This document shows, piece after piece, positions 36,323 to 47,974 of a stretch of 64,000 bases of DNA. The position numbers and the translations under genes were made by a program. Under the pieces are notes generated by a model. The model did not search any database, was not told the origin of the DNA, and was given only the letters and a program-made list of their open reading frames with translations. Source of the stretch: Pseudorasbora parva. Taxonomy: Eukaryota > Chordata > Actinopteri > Cypriniformes > Gobionidae. The stretch is from positions 2,616,001 through 2,680,000 of the forward strand of contig NC_090172.1 in assembly GCF_024679245.1 (NCBI RefSeq), read 5' to 3'. How positions within the stretch are numbered: the stretch's first letter is position 1; each line of letters opens with the position of its first letter.

Positions 36323-38864
36323 AACTTTAGTAAACGCTCCTATGGGTCGTATTTCATGAGTTAAAATATTTTCGATAGGAGCACAACTTTAGTAAACGCT
36401 CCTATGGGTCGTATTTCATGAGTTAAAATATTTTCGATAGGAGCACAACTTTAGTAAACGCTCCTATGGGTCGTATTTCATGAGTTAAAATATTGTCGAT
36501 AGGGGCGCAACTTTAGTAAACGCTCCTATGGGTCGTATTTCATGAGTTAAAATATTGTCGATAGCAGCACAACTTTAGTAAACGCTCCTATGGGTCGTAT
36601 TTCATGAGTTAAACTATTGTCGATAGGAGCACAACTTTAGTAAACGCTCCTATGGGTCGTATTTCATGAGTTAAAATATTGTCGATAGGAGCACAATTTT
36701 AGTAAACGCTCCTATGGGTCGTATTTCATGAGTTAAAATATTGTCGATAGGGGCACAACTTTAGTAAACGCTCCTATGGGTCGTATTTCATGAGTTAAAA
36801 TATTGTCGATAGGAGCACAACTTTAGTAAACGCTCCTATGGGTCGTATTTCATGAGTTAAAATATTGTCGATAGGGGCACAACTTTAGTAAACGCTCCTA
36901 TGGGTCGTATTTCATGAGTTAAAATACTGTCGATAGGGGCACAACTTTAGTAAACGCTCCTATGGGTCGTATTTCATGAGTTAAAATATTGTCGATAGGG
37001 GCACAACTTTAGTAAACGCTCCTATTGGTCGTATTTCATGAGTTAAAATATTGTTGATAGGGGCACAACTTTAGTAAACGCTCCTATGGGTCGTATTTCA
37101 TGAGTTAAAATATTGTCCATAGGAGCACAACTTTAGTAAACGCTCCTATGGGTCGTATTTCATGAGTTAAAATATTGTCGATAGGGGCACAACTTTAGTA
37201 AACGCTCCTATGTGTCGTATTTCATGAGTTAAAATATTGTCGATAGGGGCACAACTTTAGTAAACGCTCCTATGTGTCGTATTTCATGAGTTAAAATATT
37301 GTCGATAGGGGCACAACTTTAGTAAACGCTCCTATGGGTCGTATTTCATGAGTTAAAATATTGTCGATAGGAGCATAACTTTAGTAAACGCTCCTATGGG
37401 TCGTATTTCATGAGTTAAAATATTGTCGATAGGGGCACAACTTTAGTAAACGCTCCTATGTGTCGTATTTCATGAGTTAAAATATTGTCGATAGGAGCAC
37501 AACTTTAGTAAACGCTCCTATGGGTCGTATTTCATGAGTTAAAATATTGTCGATAGGAGCACAACTTTAGTAAACGCTCTTATGGGTCGTATTTCATGAG
37601 TTAAAATATTGCCGATAGGAGCACAACTTTAGTAAACGCTCCTATGGGTCATATTTCATGAGTTAAAATATTGTCGATAGGAGCACAACTTTAGTAAACG
37701 CTCTTATGGGTCGTATTTCATGAGTTAAAATATTGTCGATAGGAGCACAACTTTAGTAAACGCTCTTATGGGTCGTATTTCATGAGTTAAAATATTGTCG
37801 ATAGGGGCACAACTTTAGTAAACGCTCCTATGGGTCGTATTTCATGAGTTAAAATATTGTCGATAGGGGCACAACTTTAGTAAACGCTCCTATGGGTCGT
37901 ATTTCATGAGTTAAAATATTGTCGATAGGAGCACAACTTTAGTAAACGCTCCTATGGGTCGTATTTCATGAGTTAAAATATTGTCGATAGGAGCACAACT
38001 TTAGTAAACGCTCTTATGGGTCGTATTTCATGAGTTAAAATATTGCCGATAGGAGCACAACTTTAGTAAACGCTCCTATGGGTCATATTTCATGAGTTAA
38101 AATATTGTCGATAGGGGCACAACTTTAGTAAACGCTCCTATGGGTCGTATTTCATGAGTTAAAATATTGTCGATAGGAGCACAACTTTAGTAAACGCTCT
38201 TATGGGTCGTATTTCATGAGTTAAAATATTGTCAATAGGAGCACAACTTTAGTAAACGCTCCTATGGGTCGTATTTCATGAGTTAAAATATTGTCGATAG
38301 GAGCACAACTTTAGTAAACGCTCTTATGGGTCGTATTTCATGAGTTAAAATATTGTCGATAGGGGCGCAACTTTAGTAAACGCTCCTATGGGTCGTGTTT
38401 CATGAGTTAAAATATTGTCGATAGGAGCACAACTTTAGTAAACGCTCCTATGGGTCGTATTTCATGAGTTAAAATATTGTCGATAGGAGCACAACTTTAG
38501 TAAACGCTCCTATGGGTCGTATTTCATGAGTTAAAATATTGTCGATAGGGGCGCAACTTTAGTAAACGCTCCTATGGGTCGTATATCATAAGTTAAAATA
38601 TTTTCGATAGGAGCACAACTTTAGTAAACGCTCCTATGGGTCGTATTTCATGAGTTAAAATATTGTCGATAGGGGCACAACTTTAGTAAACGCTCCTATG
38701 GGTCGTATTTCATGAGTTAAAATATTGTCGATAGGGGCGCAACTTTAGTAAACGCTCCTATGGGTCGTGTTTCATGAGTTAAAATATTTTCGATAGGAGC
38801 ACAACTTTAGTAAACGCTCCTATGGGTCGTGTTTCATGAGTTAAAATATTTTCGATAGGAGCAC
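36323..38864. repeat. 62-bp tandem repeat, 41 copies
   Basis: The unit is aactttagtaaacgctccta plus tgggtcgtatttcatgagtt plus aaaatattgtcgataggagc and ac. The 62-bp step is exact (36323 to 36385). In most units ATAGGAGC pairs with GCTCCTAT across a 15-base loop, giving a hairpin per unit. Common variants are aggggc, gctctta and tgtgtcg. No open frame spans it. The left flank (36240-36320, gggtgcgttcacacttgcc) looks like a MITE end. A matching right end was not found. Confidence 0.96.
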
Positions 38865-39107
38865 CTAATATAGATAACAAACGACCTAATATAGGCGTAA
38901 TGGTCGGAGGACATGTTGATTTTTTTGCATTTTAATTTTTTAATATGTAATCTTCTCCTATGAGATAAATAAATTGGTGTTTCATTTTATTAAAAAGAAA
39001 CTAAAATAGACTGGAGGCAACACCAGTCAAGGCCAACCTCCGGTGCTGTATTCTACAAGGTAAGCTAACATAAAAGTCATGGGCATCGGAACCATTGTGT
39101 GTGTGTG

Positions 39108-39139
<32 letters not shown>

Positions 39140-40125
39140 TGTGTGTGTGTGTGTGTGCGGGACAAGACCCACCCCCTTTTTACGACCAATGATATCGGAC
39201 CCACTCACTTTTATCATCTCTAATTCAGCACATATCTGTTTACCTACCCCTAACCGAGAAACACTTATTATTAAACACGTTAGACGCTTTATTTCCACTT
39301 TTCTAATATTTTCTCAATTTTTATTGAAAATAAATGTCTTTCCTATCTGATATGTGATGGGAAAGGCAGTAGAGCGAGTTTGGCAAAAGGCGAATTCAAA
39401 CCTCTGTTCGTTTGTCGTCTAAACTTGACACCATTTGTCTTACCCCTACACTATAGCCACGGTTAATAACTCACTGATTTACGTAATTTTGTCTGACCCA
39501 ATCAATCGTTTAGTAAACGGCGGTATATTTGTATCTAATGTAAGTATGGCATCCAACCTTACTCCAGTAAAAAAAAAATCTGAGAGAGAGGACCCACACA
39601 CTTTTTATTTGCTTCCGATGCCCATGATAAAAGTGCCTGCTTCTCTGTAGAGCCCATCCCACCTTTAGTCCTGCACAGATGACTCTCAAACTCTGAAGCC
39701 TCTCTTAGATCACTGTGTGTTTGTCTCCCAGGAACCCCTCATCTTGCTCCTGTCTCTATTTGTCTCTTTGACTGGGGTGCAGGTGCCCTATCCTCCCCCT
39801 TTTTACCTCTGAGAGGGTCCAGCATGGTCCCAGCTGGTCCTGCTAACACATTCCACTGCAGCCTAATTACAGTGGGGACCAAGGGGCCGCTATGACCTCT
39901 GCCTTAACCCCCCTTCATGGCCCCCAAGGGCCCGAGCGGAGAGGCGGGGCCGCGCTGACACAGATCGCGGAGGACACTCCAGGTGGCGGGACAGCAAAGG
40001 GAATTGGAAGTCATGAATATATTAACAGAAGAGCATAATGAATTCAAATTAAATTATACGTGCCCAGCACTGCGTGACAGGGTCTTGAGCTAGCGGGGAT
40101 ATTTTAAGGGGGCAAATTAGTACAC
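38865..40125. other. Flank of the 62-bp array and a single-copy stretch
   Basis: 39097-39158 is a (TG)n(CG)n microsatellite. 39650-40090 is non-repetitive, GC-rich in the middle, and ends with a string of AT-rich words (atgaatatattaac, aatgaattcaaattaaatta). It contains no long frame, and I mark it as a possible conserved non-coding element. No gene is supported. Confidence 0.4.
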
Positions 40126-40240
40126 ACTCTTAGAAAAAAGGGTTCATTGGGGTTCTATATAGAACCATAGGGTTCTTTACTCAACTCCAAATAACCTTTT
40201 TATGCAAAAAAGGTTCTATAGAAAGAACCCTTTTTGTCAC
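40126..40240. mobile_element. Short GGGTTC/GAACCC foldback MITE
   Basis: Starts cactcttagaaaaaagggtt, passes through ggttctatatagaaccatag, and ends ttctatagaaagaacccttt. It has small inverted words and no coding capacity. It matches a widespread fish MITE type, with boundaries approximate. Confidence 0.6.
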
Positions 40241-40579
40241 AAAGGCGTTTATTCATTTATATATTACATTATTCTGCAACATTTTGTAGTTGTAATTCAA
40301 TTATTGTTTACTAAACTGTTGTAGTAACTTACATGCTGATTTTTGGAGGAGAAAAACTGAAATGGCGCTCTTCTTGTGATATCGATTAACTACATAAAAT
40401 GAGATAAATATATAAATTTTCTAACCCCCATATCTTGAATCTTGTGATCATTCACATGCATTCATAAATACACTGAATAATGCACGGAAATGTTTGGCAA
40501 TAATATGAAAAAGGACAAAACAAATGATAATGAATGAAGCCCTGAAAGGTTCCATATAAAACTAAAAATAATGAAATTA

Positions 40580-40858
40580 GGTAACACTTTAGTATGGGGA
40601 ACACATATTCACTATTAACTCTGACTTTTGCCTCAATAAACTCCTAATTTACAGCTTATTAATAGTTAGTAAGGTAGTTTTCATAGCATTTAAGTTTAGG
40701 TATTGGGTCGGATTAAGGGATGTAGAATAAGCTCATGCAGAATAAGGCATTAATATGAGCTTTATAAGTGCTAATAAACAGACAATATCCTGGTAATATG
40801 CATGATCATAAGCAACTAGTTAATAGTTAATAACTGAACCTTAAAATAAAGTGTTACC
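40580..40858 (+). mobile_element. GGTAACACTTTA MITE
   Basis: 279 bp from ggtaacactttagtatgggg to ataaagtgttacc. It is nearly the same sequence as 41453-41731 and 60721-60999. The 13-bp ends are inverted repeats. No genes. Confidence 0.92.
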
Positions 40859-41084
40859 GGGTGTACCTTTCATATGAATACGATAAGAGTGTACAAGCAC
40901 ATGCATTTGTCTCAAAGTTTATATTACACAGATTGCATTGTTGTGTGAGATGATTGGTCATTTGCTTGGTCCAGTGGCAATGGGGGCAAAAGGATTTTGG
41001 GCTCAAGCTCAGAGAAGTCCGGAGGTCAGAGAGCTCCCAGCTGTCCCACTTCACACGATGGCCCAAACTGAGGCCTGGACCCTT

Positions 41085-41115
41085 GGGGATGGGGATGGGG
41101 ATGGGGATGGGGGGG
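41085..41115 (+). other. Potential G-quadruplex, (GGGGAT)n
   Basis: Four GGGGAT units followed by a run of seven G. This exceeds the usual G-quadruplex rule of four runs of at least three G with short loops. Folding is inferred. Confidence 0.7.
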
Positions 41116-41452
41116 TTCACAGACAGCAATGCCCAAAATGACCCTCCGGAGCATAAGGACGAGGGTGAGGGGGCTGAAAGTTGGAGTGGTGCATCCTCTT
41201 GAAGACGTCCCAGGATTGCCCTGTGGGATGGAGGGAAAAGGGAGGGTGTAGGAAAGTGGGAGGCAATGCTACTCATTGCCTACGGCAAAACAGAATAATC
41301 CTGTCTATTGTTTGGCATATCCTGTGAAAACTGTATTGCTGCGTCCCAAATCACCTACTGTAAAAAAAAAAAAAAAAAATTGTTGGTTTAACTTACTAAA
41401 GTAAGTAACCTGGTTGCCTTAAAATTTTGAGTTTATTGAAATTAAAAATTTG

Positions 41453-41731
41453 GGTAACACTTTAGTATAGGGAACACATATACACTATTAACTCCGACTT
41501 TTGCCTCAATAAACTCCTAATTTACTGCTTATTAATAGTTAGTAAGGTAGTTTTTGTAGCATTTAAGTTTAGGTATTGGGTCGGATTAAGGGATGTAGAA
41601 TAAGCTCATGCAGAATAAGGCATTAATATGAGCTTTATAAGTGCTAATAAACAGACAATATCCTAGTAATATGCATGATCATAAGACACTAGTTAATAGT
41701 TAATAACTGAACCTTAATATAAAGTGTTACC
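41453..41731 (+). mobile_element. GGTAACACTTTA MITE, nested copy
   Basis: 279 bp inserted into the AT-rich MITE (gaaattaaaaatttg on the left, aaaatttgagttgata on the right). The repeated aaatttg suggests a short target duplication. Confidence 0.9.
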
Positions 41732-42194
41732 AAAATTTGAGTTGATACAATGAAGGAAATAGAAACTCAAAATATTATTGTATCTGAACCACATTAAAAA
41801 CTTTCTGGATGTTATTTATATATATAAAAGCACTTATGTTTTTCACTATTCACTCTATCGTATTTAATGGGAACTTATTTTTTATCATTAGGTAGGTGTG
41901 TGAGGGAAAAGTAGTTTCTCATTTGCTTTCCCCTGTCTGTTCTGACATCCTTGTGCACATCAGCTGTCCCTCATGTTGAAATAGTAAGGTTTAAACAGTC
42001 TGGATTTATATTATTTTATAGATACCAATGCTACAGCCGCTCCGATTGCCTGCCAAACTGGCGGCGTTTAGGCTGCGTGACGTCAAACTCCGGAGCTCTA
42101 GTGTTAGCCTAGAAATCTAGACGTCCCCTAGCGGCAGCAAATCTAATCTGAGTGTCGTCTAGCAACTCTCAATACACGTCTGAGCTGTAAAAAC

Positions 42195-42825
42195 TAGGGT
42201 CGGGACTTTAACGCGTTAATTAAGATTAATTAATTACGGGACTTTAACGCATTAATTAAGATTAATTACGCAAAAAATAAATAACATAATTTTAACCACA
42301 TTTATTTTTGCACCGCGGAACGTTTCTCAATGAATGAGTTTCGACGGACCGATTATACTGGAACACCAACTAGCGCTCACGAGTCACGACAACAACAAAC
42401 CACAGTGAACATGAGAGAAGAAGCGGATGAGACCGCTCTGCTTGGCCCCGTGGAGGGGACATTTTGTTTTAAAAAATGAAAGGATGGAAGCGTCGACAAG
42501 AGCACGGTTGTGTGCAAGCGATACAACAAGGAGTTAGCGTATCTCCGCCGCACATCGAGCCTCAAATTTCACAAATATGCTTTTGCTATAATTAACGGCA
42601 AACATTGCACTGGTCTGCTGGACTGAAATAAATAAACTATATTTAGTTGATTAAGCTTATGTATTCAGTCATTATTCAATGGGATACTAAAATACATGTG
42701 AAAAATTACTTCTCACTGTTCTCAGGTCAAATATTTATATGCAATTAAAATGCGATTCATTTCGATTCATTAATTACAAAGCCTCTAATTAATTTGATTT
42801 TTTTTTTTATCGGGTCCCGGCCCTA
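42195..42825 (+). mobile_element. hAT element relic
   Basis: 631 bp. The ends TAGGGTCGGGAC and GGTCCCGGCCCTA form imperfect inverted repeats. The flanks gtaaaaac (42187-42194) and ttaaaaac (42826-42833) are an 8-bp duplication with one mismatch. The interior keeps part of a BED-type zinc finger, and the transposase core is missing. Confidence 0.82.
42411..42590 (+). pseudogene. BED zinc-finger remnant of a hAT transposase
   Basis: An ATG at 42411 starts MREEADETALLG..., and after an in-frame TGA at about 42477 the same frame continues KDGSVDKSTVVCK..., then NKELAYLRRTSSLKFH. The spacing and words (VVCK, KEL, TSSLKFH) match BED fingers at the N-terminus of hAT transposases. The second zinc-binding cysteine position reads Arg-Tyr, and the final histidine is lost. 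The gene is dead by at least a stop and a lost ligand. Confidence 0.75.
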
Positions 42826-43902
42826 TTAAAAACCAAACTCTGGTCGGGCCAATCACATCGTGTATAGAGTCGGTGGGCGGGGCCATAATGACGACGGCCG
42901 AGTTGCGTTTGCGTGCTTCTAGTAAACACAGAAACTGGCGAACAGCGGCGGTCTCTCGAATCCGCTTTGACCGCGACTCTGGAAGACTTGAGTTAAGCTT
43001 TTCTCTGAGAAAAGAACAAAGAACGGCACTGAAGTCATTCTTAAGAAGGGAAGACTTGTCAGGCTAATTTAGTATGGATAGTATGCGAATTGGGACGCCG
43101 GGGAAGTTACCATTTTCGACTCCGACCCGCCCAAAGCATGCTTTGTTTGCCACTGAATCAATGCAATCCTTAGATTCTCCGAGGTTTCCTCTAGTAATTA
43201 GCTGCACCTTATAGCGTAGATCTCCGGAGCGTAAACCTCTCATCGCACAGAAAGATGGAGGGAGGGAGGGAGGGCGAGTCTGCCACACTTTCATTTGCTG
43301 TTGCAAAGGCATAATGTGCAAATGACAAGAGCAATCGGAAATTAATGGAGGACAATACACGGGCAGCATGTTGAGGCATCATCTTAATTATGAATGCTGA
43401 AAGCCAATTAATCCCGCACTGCGGCACACTTCATTTTCAGATATTATTTAGTGAAACGGAAAGATGTGAGAATATGTGGAGATACGGGATGGGGAAAGAT
43501 AAGCGTTTCTCCCAGTGGTCCTCCTCCTTTTTTTCTTCGATCGCCCTCCCCTGTTTTCCGCATGCACTCCTTCTGTCATGTTCCCCCTTGTTCCTCTTCT
43601 CTTCTTTAGCTCCTTTTCTCTGTAATCATGTCGAACAGCTCGTACCCCCTGCCTTCGACTCTGTGGAATTACAAGGATTAGGCTTCTCCTCCACACACAC
43701 ACAGGGCGAGGGGTCGGTGCGGGTCAAACTCAACCTGATTTATGCTTGCATTACTTGGCTAAAGAAACTGAGGCTGCACAATTAATCAAACTAAACCCAA
43801 AGATGTGCTATGACCGAGCATGATTACTACAACACAGTTAAACGAGTTAAATAGATTTAGTCTGCAAGCACTGGATACTTTTTTGTTGGCATGACTTGCT
43901 AA
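42826..43902. other. Single-copy-looking stretch, candidate non-coding conserved block
   Basis: 42840-43060 includes a GC-rich repeat-like sequence with no domain-bearing frame. 43100-43460 is non-repetitive, with ctagtaattagctg, tgtgcaaatgac, ggaaattaatgg and agccaattaatcc, which are homeodomain- and octamer-like words often seen in vertebrate regulatory elements. A (GGAG)n patch lies at 43256-43275. No gene is supported. Confidence 0.4.
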
Positions 43903-44574
43903 ACTGCAAAAAAATGCTCTTCTTACTCAGTAATTTTGTCTTGTTTCTAGTCTAAATATCGAACAATTCTTAAATCAAGATGCATTTACTATATAAGTAA
44001 AACGACATGAGATATTTTTTTCAAAATGAAGAGAGTTTTTGCTTAAAACAGGCAAAATGATCTGCCAATGGGGTGAGAAGAATAATATTCCCTTACGAAA
44101 CAAAAATATATTGCAATATATTTGAAAATATCATGCAATATATTCACATATATGGGATTTAATATTTATATTTTCCAATATATTGCAATATATTGAAAGT
44201 GGCAATCATTTGTATATTTTGCAATATATTGCATGAATATATAATATATTTTATAATACCATCAATATATTATTCCATATATTAAAATATATTTCAAGAA
44301 AATATATCGGTAAATATATTTTCCTTTCGTAAGGGTTGTTTCTTGTTTCCATCCCAAACAGAAATATGATTATTTTTCTCACCCCATTGGCAGATCATTT
44401 AGCCTGTTTTTAAGCAAAAACTCACTTCATTTAGATGTTTTTCCCCAGAAAACAAGTAAAAATATCTTATGTTATTGTTCTGATCTAGTAAATGCATCTT
44501 GATTTAAGAATATTTTGATATTTGGACTGGAAACAAGACACAAATACTCAATAAGAAGAGCATTTTTTGCAGTG
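43903..44574. mobile_element. Hairpin MITE, CACTGCAAAAAA family, copy 3
   Basis: Starts actgcaaaaaaatgctcttc and ends gaagagcattttttgcagtg. It is interrupted by a second small element at 44090-44335. Without that insertion it would match copies 1 and 2. Confidence 0.85.
44090..44335. mobile_element. 246-bp AT-rich MITE, CCCTTACGAAA ends
   Basis: The ends CCCTTACGAAA and TTTCGTAAGGG are perfect 11-bp inverted repeats. The interior is almost entirely permutations of atattgcaatat, a string of short palindromes. It is nested in the hairpin MITE. Confidence 0.85.
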
Positions 44575-45836
44575 TACTCTAGTTTTCACAGATGCTTAAT
44601 GCTTCACAATAAAGCAACAAAACAAGGGTATGAAAAATGTGCATCATTTTCTCAAATACTAAAGAAAAATTATGTTATTTCGCATTTTAGCAGAGTATCA
44701 AATATTTGTTTTTACTTTATTGTAAAGGTCACGGTAACGCTTTAGATTACAGCCCTAAAACTACCGTGGAGTTAAAGTGAATTTACAGCATAACTTTCTG
44801 TAATTATAGTGTAACTAGAAAGTAAGTGCTTATAGTAATAAGGGTGTATAAGCTAATAAAGGTGTAACTATCAGGAAAATTAAAATATATATATATATTG
44901 TAAGTATTATTTAATTAAGGGGGAATTAGTTACAGGGTAAGTATGCATCTACAGGCTGTAAATTAAAAATGTTGCTTGTTCCCCTCTTGTTTCGGGTAAG
45001 TACAATAAAACATGTACACAATCTTATATCACTCGGAAATCTTTATTTAAAGAAACAACTTTTTTCAAACACTTACAACACTCTTGCTTGGCTTCTCCTC
45101 CTCTTGTTCATCTTCTTATTCGTCCTTGCCACAGATTAATCTTAAGAAGGAATCCCATGTCTACTGCTTCACAATAAAGCAACAGAAAAAGGATATGCAA
45201 ATTGTGCAACATTTTCTCAAATTTTAAAGAATGTTAATCATGTCAATAGTGAATCCGCTCATGGCTTTTAAAGGGAAAGGGAGATGAGACTCTGATTGGT
45301 TTATTGCTCGTTACGCACAAAACACCCTCATGACTCATTAAGAGACGAGGGACGACCCTTTTAGACCATGAGCCGGGAGCGCAGACTGTTTTTTCCGTCG
45401 TTAAACTACCAAAAGTGGATTCGGATGCCCTAAGAGCACCTATGAGCTCATATCATTAAAATGGGGCTCTCAGCAGTTTAAATTGCACAAAATATGTTAT
45501 GCATAAAATGTATAACAATAATAGACCCTATTTTGCCCAAAAACATTGCAACAATTTTAAACCTGAAACCATAAAAACAAAAAAATATATATAATGCCTC
45601 ATATTTACATAGAACAATGCTTCCCTCAAAATTCACTTCAGAGGGATTTTTTGTAACGCTGAACTTTTTGTAAGTGAACTTAAGATCATAAGCTATCAGA
45701 AAAATAAATAATCAATACAATTATTGCATTTTTGAGCAGCTCCTGGTAGTGCTGATTACGGGCCAGGCAACTCTGTTATATGAAAAATAATGCAATTCTG
45801 TGAATATCGAGGCAATGTAATATATAGTGTTTATGC
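44575..45836. other. AT-rich stretch with degenerate repeats
   Basis: 44735-44960 (gtaacgctttagattacag) resembles a diverged MITE of the GGTAACACTTTA kind. 45225-45420 resembles the ends of Harbinger-like elements seen at 10140-10340 (tctgattggtttattgctcgttacgc). Boundaries are unclear, and there are no genes. Confidence 0.4.
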
Positions 45837-46586
45837 TTTAGGGTTAGTTCACCCAAAAATAAAATGTCTGTCATTAACTCCTCTCCCTAATGTCGCTCCA
45901 CACCCGTAAGACCTCCGTTCATCTTCACACACAGTTTAAGATATTTTATATTTAGTCCGAGAGCGTATGCAAGTGTATGCACACTATACTGTCCATGTCC
46001 AGAAAGGGAATAAAAACATCATCACAGTAGTCCATATGAGACATCAGTGGGTTAATTAGAGTCTCTTGAAGCATCCAAAATACATTTGGGTCCAAAAATA
46101 ACAAAAACTACGACTTTATTCAGCATTGGCTTCTCTTCCACGTCTGTGTTCAATCCTCAAATAAAGATTCAAACGGTTATGAATCAGCGTATTGATTCAT
46201 GATTCGAATCGCGTGTCAAACTGCTGAAATCACGTGACATTGGCGATCCGAATCATGAATCAAAATGCCGATTCATAACCGTTTTAATCATTATTTGAGG
46301 ATTGAACACAAACGCAGCAGAGAAGCCAATGCTGAATAAAGTCGTAGTTTTTGTTATTTTTGGACCCAAATGTATTTTGGATGCTTCAAGAGACTCTAAT
46401 TAACCCACTGATGTCTCATATGGACTATGATGATGTTTTTATTCCCTTTCTGGACATGGACAGTATAGTGTGCATACACTTGCATACGCTCTCGGACTAA
46501 ATATAAAATATCTTAAACTGTGTGTGAAGATGAACGGAGGTCTTACGGGTGTGGAGCGACATTTTTCGGTGAACTAACTCTTTAAG
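45837..46586. mobile_element. 750-bp near-perfect palindromic (foldback) element
   Basis: The left arm (45841-46200) and right arm (46240-46584) are reverse complements with few differences. For example, aaaaatacatttgggtccaa has its inverse on the right, and ctctcggactaaatataaaa on the right matches the left. The centre lies near 46215. The ends gggttagttcaccc and ggtgaactaactc are flanked by TTTA/TTTAA. No coding sequence. Transcription would give a long RNA hairpin. Confidence 0.9.

Positions 46587-47972
<1,386 letters not shown>

Positions 47973-47974
<2 letters not shown>

Larger units (their letters stand above)
40859..42194. other. Mixed stretch: G-quadruplex motif and old MITEs
   Basis: 40900-41280 looks single-copy and holds a G-rich tract (41085-41115). 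41354-41805 is a second copy of the AT-rich MITE seen at 9221, interrupted by the GGTAACACTTTA MITE at 41453-41731. 41900-42190 has no clear feature. Frames at 40854-41276 (minus) and 40938-41202 (plus) overlap one another and lack domains. Confidence 0.45.
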
